In this document: in pieces, positions 1-11,165 of the stretch | Position numbering within the stretch: the stretch's first letter is position 1 | How the letters are laid out: every line of letters begins with the position of its first letter | Origin: Ectocarpus siliculosus | Lineage: Eukaryota > Sar > Phaeophyceae > Ectocarpales > Ectocarpaceae | NCBI GenBank assembly: GCA_000310025.1 | Contig: FN648512.1 | Location: forward strand, 1-64,000 | Direction of reading: 5' to 3' | DNA length: 64,000 nucleotides | Notes under the pieces: generated by a model | Seen by the model: only the letters and a program-made list of their open reading frames with translations | What the model was told of the DNA's origin: nothing | The model's database searches: none | Program-made: the position numbers and the translations under genes

Positions 1-1400
1 CGCGAAACACAACAGGCGGGGACGAATAAAGTAGCCACATACATAATGTCTGAACCCAAGAACTCACAAACAACGAAGCAACCAGCAAGGTTGCCTGTGG
101 ATTCCTACACCTCAGCCTTCAAATGTCAAAAAGCAACAAAACAGCCCCACACTCAACCTCCCCCCGAGCCTCTTTTTTGGATCATCTTCCGAGCCTCCGC
201 TTGATTGGTTGCCCGCGGCATTGGTTGCCCACTGCAGTCTTCTCTCTCCTGCTTCCTTGTATACAACTCTCCTCGCCACCGCTATCGCGTGATGATCCAA
301 TTCTAACAACGACGTTCGACGGGGGGGGGGGGCGGGATAAAAAGATGTAAAAAATGGTTGATCGCGTGTAGCGAGAAATCACTCTCATGAAATTTAGGTG
401 CTTCCTGCAAAAAAAAAAAGCGCCAAGACTGACGTGCGTATTGCAGCGGATTAGTGGGTTAACCCGATGCTACTGTACAACACACAACGTTTTCCCCCAA
501 AGAAAACATTTTTTTTTTTCCATCGCACACCGCCAGAGAACTGAGTGCTGCAGAAATTCCCCGATGACAAAAAGTGCAATCACGTGTCGGTCCCGGTCCT
601 TGCCACTAGGGTATGATAATCGTCGTCATTCAGAGTCACAAGAGAATAACATCCTACATACAAGTCATCACAAATCACATGGCACTCTCACAAAACAACG
701 AAACAATGACAACATTCACCTGCCCGTCCCCGTCCCCTCTAGGAGTGTAGCTCTCCTCCACGCTGTTGCCGCTGCCTCGTCTGCTGCTGCCGCTGCCGTT
801 GCCGCCCCTCTTTCTCCTGCCGCAATCCCTCCTTTGCTGCTGCGGCTTGTCCTGTTTTGGAACAAAAAAAACACAGGAAAGCAAATGACATACCCTCGAC
901 ACGTTAGAGAAGAGACAATTGCCTTGACGAGTAATAGGAGACACCAGAAACACTGAAAACATGGTATTTCAAAGTATATCAATTCAACGCCTCCCCTGCA
1001 AAAACTACGCTACATAGGTCAAACCAGGACGTGTTCCGTGGAACTGGAAATAAAAACCTTACGGGCAACAAGAACGAAGGACGCGGAACCTCCCCTCCCT
1101 CCAACCAAGACACGCGGCGAAGTAGCGCTTCCAATCAGCAGTAACGCACCATTCGTCCTCCAACTGAGCAAGCAGACATACCAAACACTTGAAAGAGCTC
1201 CGATTCAACAGCTTCCCTGTACAAACAATATTTTGCCAGACAGATGCGACCACTTCCGGGGAGCAAAAACGCCAACCAAAGACTCCCACCTTTTGTTTCG
1301 CCGGTGCGAGATTCGTAGTGGGCTATCGTCGGTGTCTGGGTCCACTGCCACCGCCGGCGCGGGCGCCGCCGCCCCGCCCGTGCTCCCTCCCAGTTCCATC
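1..1400. other. No gene seen; low-complexity DNA
   Basis: No reading frame here has the composition or splice-site support of the confirmed genes downstream. The sequence has A, T and G homopolymers and a stretch near 760-850 rich in GCTGCC/GCTGCT. The long frames that cross it are low complexity on both strands. Confidence 0.6.
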
Positions 1401-1538
1401 ATGTCAAACGGCGGGTCGCCTTCGCCGCCGCTGCCACCGCCCCTGCCGGTGGTCGCGGACAGGCTCGACCTCCTCACCCTCGAGGCGGACAAGTACCGGC
1501 TGCTGAAGCTGCCGCTGCTGCGGTTTACCGCATCCGAG
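1401..1538 (+). CDS. Possible first coding exon, unknown protein
   Basis: An ATG at 1401 opens a frame of 46 codons that begins with a Pro/Ser-rich stretch and continues into a charged, leucine-rich helix-like segment (ADRLDLLTLEADKYRLLKLP). It ends at a possible donor, GAG|GTTTCC. The C-terminal half reads like real protein rather than repeat. I could not join it to any downstream exon: several acceptor-like sites lie between 1.8 and 3.35 kb, but none gives a recognisable continuation. A GTGACG hexamer array begins 14 bases after the possible donor. It could be a genuine first exon or a chance GC-rich frame. Confidence 0.3.
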
Positions 1539-1551
1539 GTTTCCTGATCGC

Positions 1552-1588
1552 GGTGACGGTGACGGTGACGGTGACGGTTACGGTGACG
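1552..1588 (+). repeat. GTGACG hexanucleotide repeat
   Basis: About six copies of GTGACG in tandem with one variant (GTTACG). Confidence 0.85.
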
Positions 1589-4330
1589 GAGTTGTTATTG
1601 GAGTTGGCATTATATTGCAGGGGGGGTGAGTGCTCGATTGCTGCGAGCCGCAGTGGATGCACTGACCCCGATCGTGGTTGCGCATGTTATTTGCAGGTTG
1701 ACACTCAAAAAGGTGTGTGCAGCTTGAGCAAGCCAAGACAACTTTCTTGCGAAAAACTCGAAGGACGAACAAAGAAAAAGGGGGGGGTGGTTGGTTGGAA
1801 GATGTTCAAGCAGCTTCTTTCACACGCCACTTCAGGTAGCGCCGAAGGAAGTGCAGGAGCAGCACTCTCAGCACCCGTATTTTAGTGACGCAAAATGTAT
1901 CCGCCGTTGATCCATGAGGCGCGAGCTTGAGGGTTCGGCATCCCACTACATAATCCAACAACTGACTACTTTCTGTCTCCTAAACAACAAGTCGCACGAC
2001 TACAAAGATATCCTGTTTGCTTCCTGCGCCGGCTTCGCTACTGCTGCTGCTTAGCTACTGTTGCTGCTGCCTCGACCATGTAAATATTGATGTTAGAGTA
2101 ATAGTCTACGTACGGGGAGCAGGTTGTGAAAAAACTGCTTTTGTGCACGTACTACTGCTGTTGGTGGCGGCTGTGGGCGTGACGCACAACAAATATCCCT
2201 CGCCGTCATGAATACATGCTCCTCAACGGAAAAAGCAATCAGAAGCAAGCCACCAAGTCGTCTTGCGGAGGCAAGCTTCTTCAGCACAAGCTGTTGGACG
2301 AGTTTCAGCGCTATATAAGCTTTCTTGCCCAGAGCTATGCATAGAGCATCGAGAGAGACAGCAGTTACGAAGCGAACGCCTTTCTATTTTTTTTAATGCC
2401 CTGCGTAGATAACAGAACGCGGTATTCATTTTTTTGTACTAGAATTAAGGCTGATACTTTTGGTTAAGTCGGTAGGGGGGCACATTTGAAAAGGGGCACA
2501 CATCACCTGCGATCTTGGCAACACACAGCAGACACAGCACACCCGGCACCCAGCACATAGCACACAGAGCAGGAGGAGTGTGTGGGACATGGAAGCACCA
2601 CCCCCTCGCTGCTGCTGCTGCTGCTGCTGTGCCGCAAGCACACAGCTACTGCTGCTGCTGTAGCTATGTAGCGGCCAGGAAAGAAGCGGCGATGATGCAT
2701 GATGGTCAGACGCAAACAAGCAATGTATGGTTGGCGCACTGACGCAATGGCACCATTATACACTCCACTCTAGCAACTGCTGCTGTTCTTTTGTGTATGA
2801 TGGTCTGGTGTGGTGCAGGATGACTGGGTGAGACAGAGATCAGGCAGATCAGACAGAGATGGTTCTGATGCTCAATTTTTGCCTTTGAGAGTTCGTGTGA
2901 ACAGCAGCAGCAGCAGCAGAGAAACAGCCGGGATCTTTCACTGCACACATCATCACAGGCGCGGATTTCAAGGCGGCACCACTTCCCTCGACATGTTGGT
3001 TGCTCGAATCACCGCTGTGGTGCCGCTTGCTGCACTTGGCTGCCGCTGGCCTCCTGTTGAGACGATGGCGTGCTTTATTAGTGTTGAAATGCTACATACA
3101 GCAGATAGACACATCATGATTTTTTTGACAGTGCTGCTGTTTTGCAGGGGGACAATCAATCAGAGCGCAGACACATCTAGGTTATCTCCGGCTCACTCTG
3201 CATCATCTGCAGCAACCCACTTGTGGGTCGACGTCGTGGTTGTCGAGATATAGACTACTTGTAGGTGTTTTGCGAGAGAACGGGCCAGACTTTCTTCCTT
3301 TTTTCTTTTTTTTCCAGGCGCTGCCATTAAAAAATCGCCCACACAGGGTAGCCCAGGTTTGCCCAGGTGGACCTACCCATGGTACCGCGCCCGATGGTTT
3401 GGCTAGCATGAATTCAGGACTGCGCTGGTCTGTAAGCTTTGGCCAGACGCGTACATAGTGCAGGCGCATAGTGCATGTGACAAGCTGTGATGTTGAGCAC
3501 GTGGGCCTCTCCTCGTCGTACAGTCTCAAAACAGGAGGAAACCACACACCCTCCCCCGCGGAGAATGAAGCAAGCCCCAAGCAACGACACCCACGGAATC
3601 ACCAAAACACGCCTCGCACAGGGCCTATTTCATCCCTCTACTATACTGCCATTCACTTTGCGGCACTTACCTAGAACAAGCCGCGGGATCGTAAGGAGGA
3701 GTTGGTCTTCTCTCTGTCTCGTCCCTGCCAAGGCTCTTTCCAGGTCCATTGTTGTCAGAGCCTTGCTCGTGAAAACCAAGCAGGATGGCACACATTCTGC
3801 TCGGGTCATGATGCTGTGGTGTGTGGACGTCGATGTACAGTGGCAGCGGTCTGCGGAGGCTGGTGCTCATCGCTCATCGTGCATATGTGCGTGCCGGTGT
3901 GTGTGTGTCACATGGTCAGCCAACGGCCGAAGCAAAAACACAACGGCCGAAGGGGGCTCGTGTCTGAATCGCGACACCCCATTTTGGAGCCCCGACTCCC
4001 CCGACCGCCTTTTGGCCAATTTTGCTGTGTGCCCACCACGGCGCCTTCCTCCGCGCACACCTGCTGCCTGCGCTTCCTCATTGTGTAGAGCGGCACGGCC
4101 GAGGAACCATCCTCGGGCTGTGTCTCGCAGCAGCACCGCAGCATGTATTCTGGAAAGTTTACTTGCTGACTCGTGCAGGCCGTGCCTCTGTCGTCGTCGG
4201 ATTTTTTTTTGTTTTGTGCTCTGTGCTGCTGTGATGAAGCCAAAGCCGCACGCAGCCGTGATATTTTTCATTCAGCTGATAATTTCCTTCCCCAGAGCAA
4301 CAGACATCATCATGCCCAACAAACAGAGGA
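1589..4330. other. No gene seen; trinucleotide-rich DNA
   Basis: Scattered CTG/CAG runs (near 2040-2070, 2610-2665, 2780 and 2900) and several acceptor-like sites, but no exon I can place in a family. A TATATAA sequence at 2312-2318 could be a TATA box, with no supporting gene. The longest open frame of the window starts at 3487 and runs to 4608, and its composition does not look coding. Confidence 0.5.
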
Positions 4331-4344
4331 CATTTAGAAACCAA

Positions 4345-5076
4345 CACCCTCGGGAGGAACAACCCGCCGGAAAAACCCTCCCGACGATTGTTACGGCGGT
4401 ACGCCGCGAGCATTGTTTCAGGTGCTTTCATCCAGCGGATACATCTGCATCTATCTTTGTAGAAGTTCATATTCATTCCTCTCCTGGAGGATATCATCAT
4501 TGTCCAGTAACCTCTGGAGGAACTTGGACACCCTCCACCTTCCGGAGGAATGCAAGTCAGATACCTCAGGAGGAATATTTTCGGGCTTTTTCCTCAGGAG
4601 GAAATTAGACTACTGCAACGCCTCGACGAAGCAAGAATGGCTTCCTCCGAGGGGAAATCGTAATCCAGTCAACTCCAGCGGATTCAAATTTCAGATTCCC
4701 TCCGAGGAACTGTTCAACATTTTCCCTCTAGAGCAACCCGTTCTTGATGTAATGCCTCTGGAGGATGCCGAATCTGCTCCCTCTGACGAAATCGTGCTTT
4801 CAAATCCTCGGAGGACACCAATTGCCTACCCTCCGAGGAATACGTGAGATATGTACCCCCCAGAGTAACGTTTCTCAGGCAATGCTCTGGAGGATGCTGT
4901 ATATCGTTCCCTCGGGAGGATTTTTTTTTATATATCCTCGGAAGGGGCCGATTGTCTTCCCTCCGAGCTTTGTTTGGATTTTTCCCTCGGAGTGTATCGT
5001 GCACAAATCCTCTAGAGGGTTAAATATCCTCCAGAGGATTTCGAACCCTCTAGAGGATTATTTTTCCTCAGAGGAA
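4345..5076. repeat. Array of CCTC(N1-2)GAGG palindromic motifs
   Basis: Fourteen or so exact matches to CCTC-(1 or 2 bases)-GAGG, plus about eight one-off variants, recur every 20-55 bases over about 730 bp. Exact cores lie near 4351, 4512, 4564, 4592, 4645, 4699, 4756, 4806, 4830, 4910, 5009, 5029, 5047 and 5067. Motifs are usually followed by AA, AC or AT. The DNA between cores is not repeated. The array is in neither coding frame and has no gene partner. Confidence 0.8.
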
Positions 5077-5226
5077 TATGGGTGGGTAGCCATTTGTCTA
5101 CCTGTGGCTCATTCGCGACAAACGAGGGCCAGTGGTGTGCGTCCGATCCGTGATTGTGTGCATGGGTTTTGGTCGAACAGCCCAGCAATTTTCAGGTAGG
5201 AGAAAGAAAAACCGGGTAGCCAATAT

Positions 5227-5371
5227 CGGGTACACCCGGTGGAAAGACGGCCAAGCAAGGCCGGGTAGGGGCGGGCGTCGGCCAATCAGTCCGATGGTGG
5301 CATGCGGTCGCTCCCAGCAGCGTCTTGCAGAGGTACCCGAATATGGCCGTGTTCTGACCGGGTGTACCCGA
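5227..5371. repeat. 14-bp perfect inverted repeat pair
   Basis: TCGGGTACACCCGG at 5227-5240 is matched exactly in inverse orientation by CCGGGTGTACCCGA at 5358-5371. The 117 bp between them hold no frame of interest. This could be a very small foldback element. Confidence 0.6.
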
Positions 5372-5407
5372 TGATGGCCACTGGTCTTTACATAATATCG
5401 TCTGATG

Positions 5408-5925
5408 AATTGTCCCCGGGGGGACATCAATCTTTTTTGCCCACAACGATATCCCCGGGCCTATCTCTGCGGTAGGGGGGACATCTTCGAAAAAAAAAAA
5501 ACACCTCGTGGACAAATTTCCCCGGGGAGATCCACCAAAAACACACACACGAAATCAACATTGAACAATACTAGGTACTCTGTTGAACGTAAATGGCTTT
5601 GGCTTGGTTGGGTACGACTGGACTGAATGAATTATGGTTCGGTTGCACCGATTTCGAAGAACGATGTTTGTACCATCATGCGACATTATTGTTGAAACGC
5701 GCGGACGGAGCCCGTGAACCTCGGACCTTATTCCGACGGCATTCAACAAAACACACAAACAACCGATTTCCATGCACTCCTCCCTCGGGGACGCGTTTTC
5801 TATGCGCAAAACTCCCCCGCGGGAACACGTTTTTTATGCGCAGAAAAAGATGTCCCCGGGGATATCTCTACCGTAGGGGGGAGATCTTCACAAAAAGCAA
5901 CGTAAAATAATGTCCCCGGGATAAA
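5408..5925. repeat. Dispersed CCCCGGGG motifs with a 45-bp direct repeat
   Basis: The motif TCCCCGGG(G) occurs near 5414, 5451, 5518, 5850 and 5911. Two stretches of about 45 bp, 5448-5492 and 5849-5896, are related to each other: both run from a CCCCGGG core through TATCTCT and GTAGGGGGG to an A-rich end. A shorter pair near 5797 and 5825 shares the core TATGCGCA. The style matches the CCTC-GAGG array just upstream but with another palindrome. Confidence 0.65.
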
Positions 5926-6182
5926 ACTCAGCGTTTTTGTGCCCATTTCGGCCAAATTGGGGGGGATACTCACAGTCGTTCATGCTTCATGCCGTAGTCG
6001 TTAGACCATTGACGTCGCATCCCTACAACGCCGGGACGGAGCACGCCGGGTTCTCACCGGACCAGGCTCTCACATCACCAAGCGCGAAGCGCCGTGAGGT
6101 ATTCGGCGAGTCGCATGAAGGGTGCGCTGCATCCTGCTAAGTGTGTTCGGCATCTTGTGCTTACTTCCTTGCGTACGGATGA

Positions 6183-6421
6183 TGTTTGCAGGCCGTACTC
6201 CGCGTACTTATCGGGTATTGTTTGTGTAGTGTATTAACTTCAGACGGTGAGGCAACGCCCGTACCCAGGGCGCTGTCGTTCTCTGAAAGGAGGAGTGGCA
6301 GCAGGGCTGCTGCACACAACAAAGGGGGGCCCCGGTGCATCATCACCGTACCCCTACCTAAAAGGTTCTACACCATCTGCGTCACACTTGTACGTACGGC
6401 TAACATATCCAAACCATGTCC
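6183..6421 (-). repeat. 3' LTR of the copia element
   Basis: Starts TGTTTGCAGG on the plus strand, directly after the GATGA duplication, and matches 9470-9701 along its length. It carries a TATTGTTTGTGTAGTG stretch shared by both copies. Confidence 0.9.
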
Positions 6422-9400
6422 GTAGACCCACGAACACCCTCCCTGGTTCTTCACGCAAGTGACTAACCATCAGTGGGGCAAAAACACCCCGGATACATCA
6501 ATAAAATGCCAATACGGTGATCGAGGGGAAACCCGGCGCCCGGGCAAAACCCCTCCGAAAATAAACCCCCATCCAACACAAACCATTGCTATCACGGCGG
6601 ATCACAACGGCCGCACTTATCAGGAAGGCCAAGGCGAAGACAAGAATGCGAAGCAAGCCTCCTACTCCTGCCAATGGGACACAGCCCGCGACAGTAATGC
6701 ATCTTTCCCCGCATGGTATACATGACCTTCCCCAAGCGCTAAAAAATCCTACAGAAGCTCCGGCAAATTCATCAGCTTTTTCCGGTGGTACTGCAGGTTG
6801 CTCTTGCTAAGAGCCTGGGTGAGCATGTCTGCATGTTGCTCCGACGTCGACACAAACTTGATCGAGATGTCCCCCGACCTAAACAATCCACGAATGAAGT
6901 GGTACCGCACGTCGATGTGCTTGCTACGCGCTGAGCTAAGGGGGTTCTGCACCAAGGCCATGGCCCCCTGATTGTCCTCAAGGACCTGAATGCTACCGCC
7001 GCTGGTCTCTGGGGCAATAAACGAAAGCACTGCACGCACAAACAAAGCTTCTTTCACACCCTCTCCGGCAGCAATGTACTCTGCCTCCGTAGACGACAAA
7101 GATACGATAGCTTGCGTCTTGCTACCGTGGCTGATGACGGTCCCTCCAACCGTTGTTGCCAGCCCTGACACCGAACGCCTATCCTCAGCGTCGGCGTAGC
7201 TAGCATCCATGTACACTGCCAGCCCCAGCCCCGATCCCCGTTTGTAGGTGATCCCGAGGTCCCTCGTCTCCTTGAGGTAGGCGAGGATCTTCCGTATCGT
7301 CCTCCAGTGCCTCTCGGCAGGGGCATGGGCGTGGCGCGCTACCGCACGCACAGCGAACGAGATGTCCGGGCGCGAGAACGTCGACACCCACATCATGCTG
7401 CCGATGGCCTCCCTCACCGGCCACTCCCCTCCACTTTCGTCATCTCGCTTCGGCCCTATGGGGGATTCTGTACTCAGCTCGGTCGACGCCAGGGCCCTCA
7501 CGAAGGGGTCTGGAGAGTTGAGCACGAGGTCCTCCGCTCCCAGCAGGAAGTCCTCGGCCTCTTGGCGCGCGATGTTGGCCTCCTCCGCGCGCTCGCACAG
7601 CAGCGCTTGCACCGCCCTCGCCTCTAGCCCTTCCACCACGTCGACCACACACGCGAGCATCCAGTGGGTGTACTCCTCCGTGCTGTTGATGGGCAGGGTG
7701 GGCAGCCCGGCCGCCGACGCATGGCGGGCGAGCAGACCTTCGGCACTCGTTGGCGACGAGTACCTCGTGTTCCGGCGAGGTTTCTCCCTGAGTCGGCGGC
7801 TGGTGAGTTCGGCCGGCTCGCAGCGCTCGGGAACATGTGGTTGGTTGCGCCGGTATCGGCCACAAACCTTTCCTGCCTGGCCTGCTCTACACCCCCTCGA
7901 TCAACGACTCTGTTCCACTCGCCTGTGAAGTCACGGACCACTAGCGCCTCCTCTGCCACGTCCAGTGCGGTGGCGTCCAAGACCGGCAGCTCCACCGCGA
8001 GCACCGCCTGCTCGGACGAGCACGTGCTCTTGTCGTGTCCGTGGCCCAGGCACTTTTCGCATCGCAGGGGCTCGGGCTTGATACAGGGGGCCGCCTGGTG
8101 ACCCTTCTCTCCGCACCGGAAGCAGCGGCCGTGCATGCTACTTGCACCGTCGCCGCCGCCTCCTCCGCTGTTGCCACCACCACCGCCCCCACCGCCCTTG
8201 CTGCCACCCCCTTTCCCCTTCTGGCCGCCACCACCGCCGCCGCCACCCTTGTTGCGGCCGCCGCTGCTGCGGCCGGGCGCTCCACCCCTGCTGCCACCGT
8301 CGCTCGCGAGGAAAGCATGCTCCGCCTTCCGCTGGCCCTTCGGGGCCTTCCTCCCCTCCGGGAGGCTCGCGTGCACCGTGCTCACGATCCTGACGATCTC
8401 GCCCCTGTCCAGCTTCGTCGCCGTCTCCAACAGGAACTTCGCTTGTTGGTACTCGGGTGGAAGCGAGTCGACGAAGTGTGCGAGGACAAATGGTGTGTCA
8501 GCGTTGAGCCCCTTTTCGCGTAGGCGCATGTATATCTGCTCGAGCTTGCTTAGATGCTCGATTGGATTGCTGCTGCTGTGTGCCGGGATCGAGAAGCGGA
8601 ACATCTCTTTCATCAGGGCTTGTTTGGATCCCTGCGACTCGGGGTCGTAAACTTTTCAAGCTCCGTGAGGACCCCCTTCGCCGTCACACAACTACTGACG
8701 ACCGCTTTGTCGGTTTCTTTCAACACGGCGGTAGTGATGAAGTGGAACGCGGCGAGCCCACGTGCGACCTCGCTCCTAGTGTAGCGCAAGTCGTTGCAAA
8801 GTGTGGAGGTGGGCATGTTCGGGTCGCCCACGGGGGCATGTCTCTCAGTACTCCCGATGAATTGACCGTCTACTTCCACGGTCTTAGCGGCCTGGATGAA
8901 AGCTTTTTGCCACGTGCTAAATCCGCTGCTGCGGCCCCCCTCAAGGCGAGGGGCCACCACGTTTACTTTCTTCGAGTGATTGAAGCTATCGATGTAATCA
9001 CCGTTACCACGAGTTGCGGGTATCTCACCTGGGGGGTTTAACCCCCTCGCTTCCCCGCGGTCACCTCCTACGTCAGGCCCCACTCTCGCTGGAACCCCAG
9101 GACTCGCTCCCGGTATATTGTCCCAGCGGCTTTCCCATGGGTGATTTGGCCCATCACGGGCCGCTTCCCGGGAAAATGCCCCGCCGCCCTCTGACGGCAA
9201 GGACTCTCTCTGGCTTGGGACGGCAGCACCGCCGCCCCTACTGGCATCGCCCGCCACGGCGTCGCCAGGCTCCTTCCTCTTAAGCTCCGTTGCTATGCTC
9301 ATCAGCTGCGATAGCTGGCCCTCCAGCCTCGCAATCGCCGGGTCCTCGGCGGGTTGCTGTTGCATGGCTGAGGTCTCTTCCCCCAGCCCTTCGACCGAAC

Positions 9401-9469
9401 CGCTGTCCGACACAGCCATCACCCGATAGAGTTTGTCCCTCGAGGGACAAACTCTAGAGTGTTTGCAGG

Positions 9470-9705
9470 CCGTACTCCGCGTACTTATCGGGTATTGTTT
9501 GTGTAGTGTATTAACTTCAGACGGTGAGGCAACGCCCGTACCCAGGGCGCTGTCGTGCTCAGAAAGGAGGAGTGGCAGCAGGGCTGCTGGACACGACAAA
9601 AGGGGGCCCCGGTGCATCATCGCCGTACCCCTACCTAAAAGGTTCTACACCATCTGCGTCACACTTGTACGTATGTCGGCTAACATATCCAAACCATGTC
9701 CAACA
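9470..9705 (-). repeat. 5' LTR of the copia element
   Basis: Read on the minus strand it begins TGTTGG and ends AAACA, the TG...CA ends usual for LTRs. The outer edge abuts the GATGA target duplication at 9706-9710. The gag-like frame begins about 50 bp inside. Confidence 0.9.
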
Positions 9706-10897
9706 GATGACAGCTGTGCGTATGGCTTCATTTTTTTTCTGGTGCTTTCACTTCCAGAGACAGTTATAAGCACTGTGTAGCTGCCTCGAGGATGCTTGAC
9801 CATTTGAACACAACGTGGTGCGATCATCCCCCTTGCGCGGAGTGAGGGTTCTCCACACCGCACAACATGATCTACCCGACCACCATTCATTATGGTTACC
9901 GAAAAAAAAAAAACAGATGAAAATAAAAAGAAAACGGCAACCTGGTTGCGGAGTTCACGAAGATACAACGTCGTTGCCAAGCGACGAAAACCCGGCCCCG
10001 ATGGCAAACACCGGGGGGGGCGGGTGGGACAATTCATGGAGGGGGGGGAATTCAGAGGATACGGTATATGCATATATATGAAATCCACATTTAGTTAACA
10101 GTTGCGGTTTGGGTCATTGTTACTTTGTATTACATTATTACGCTCCCCGAAAGAACCTAAGAAAACACGGAAGGGTGAATTTAAAAGTGTCTCTTTTTTC
10201 CGCTTGTTGTTGTTCATTACAGATAACGCTCGCACTTAAAAACTTCGCAGTTAAGAAATTGAGACTCGATAAACAACAGAAGCTAGGAACTTGAGCACCA
10301 TTTGTGAACCCCTACACTAAAACCTAAGACACTAAAACCTACTAGGGCAATGAACGCCCCCCCCCCGGTGTTTGCCATCGGGGTTTGGGTTTTCGTCGCT
10401 TGGCAACGACGTTGTAAAACAAGCCAATTCACTTCGTGAACTCGGCAACCAGGTTACCGTTTTTTTTTTTTTACCTCGGTTTTTTTTTTGGCGGTAACCA
10501 TAATGGTGGTCGAGTAGATCATGTTGTGCGGGGTCGAGAAACCTCACTCCGCGCAACGGGGGATGATCGCACCTCGTTGTGTTAAAATGGTCAAGCTTCC
10601 TCGAGGCAGTTACACAGCGCTTACAACTGTCTCTGGAAGTGAAAGCACCAGAAAATAAATTAAGTCATACGTAGCTGTCATCCGTACGCAAGGAAGTAAG
10701 CACAAGATGCCGAACACCCCTAGCAGGATGCAGCTCACCCTTCATGCGGCTCGCCAAATACCTCACGGCGCTTCGCGCTTGGTGATGTGAGAGCCTGGTC
10801 CGGTGAGAACCCGGCGTGCTCCGTCCCGGCTTTGTAGGGATGCGAGGTCAATGGTCAAACGACTACGGCATGCACGACTATGAGTACACCCCCCCCC

Positions 10898-11165
10898 CCC
10901 CCCCCCACCCCCAAAGGGGGGGGGGGGACCAAGGCCAAGGGGAAAAAAAACCTGAGGAAAATAGGGGGGAAAAAAGAGGGGGGTCCAAAAAANNNNNNNN
11001 NNNNNNNNNNNNNNNNNNNNNNNNNNNNNNNNNNNNNNNNNNNNNNNNNNNNNNNNNNNNNNNNNNNNNNNNNNNNNNNNNNNNNNNNNNNNCCCCCCCT
11101 CTTCCCCCCCCCCCCCCCCTCATCTCCTCCCCCCCCCTCGCACCCCCCCCCCCCCCCCAACCCCA
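10898..11165. other. Assembly gap in C/G homopolymer
   Basis: One hundred N at 10993-11092, bordered on both sides by long C and G runs with few other bases. The run lengths are not to be trusted, and the reading frames that cross the gap are artefacts. Confidence 0.95.

Larger units (their letters stand above)
6183..9705 (-). mobile_element. Ty1/copia LTR retrotransposon fossil (broken)
   Basis: A copia-family element reading on the minus strand. Direct terminal repeats lie at 9470-9705 (5' LTR) and 6183-6421 (3' LTR), about 97% identical by eye, and the element is flanked by GATGA at 6178-6182 and 9706-9710. Visible parts in order are a gag-like region (from 9419), a glycine-rich stretch with a CCHC zinc knuckle (CFRCGEKGHQAAPC), an aspartic-protease-like DTGA motif, and an RNase H region (6749-7660) with YMDASYAD, SLSSTEAEY and the copia-type RSKHIDVRYHFIR. 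The element is broken, with several breaks. Near-identical LTRs suggest a fairly young insertion, later than the inverted-repeat element it sits in. Confidence 0.93.
5959..10897. mobile_element. Long-inverted-repeat DNA element, interrupted by a copia element
   Basis: Two arms of about 530 bp face each other. The left arm is 5959-6182 continued at 9711-10019, and the right arm is 10363-10897. The outer ends begin with a G run followed by TACTCA and AGTCGT; the inner ends meet a C/G run beside a 340-bp spacer (10020-10362). Without the insertion the element would be about 1.4 kb. I see no transposase, so it is best read as a non-autonomous foldback or long-TIR element. The arms differ at scattered positions, so it is not a simple assembly artefact, although the right edge runs into a low-quality C/G tract next to the gap. 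No target-site duplication could be defined. Confidence 0.8.

Noticed and set aside
3487-4608. Longest open frame of the window (373 codons, plus)
   Set aside because: Composition is rich in Arg, Ser, Cys and Pro with no domain, no splice context and running into the palindrome array; frames overlap it on both strands. Most likely a chance frame.
8035-8650. Plus-strand Pro/Ala-rich frames
   Set aside because: Complement of the Gly-rich gag region of the copia element.
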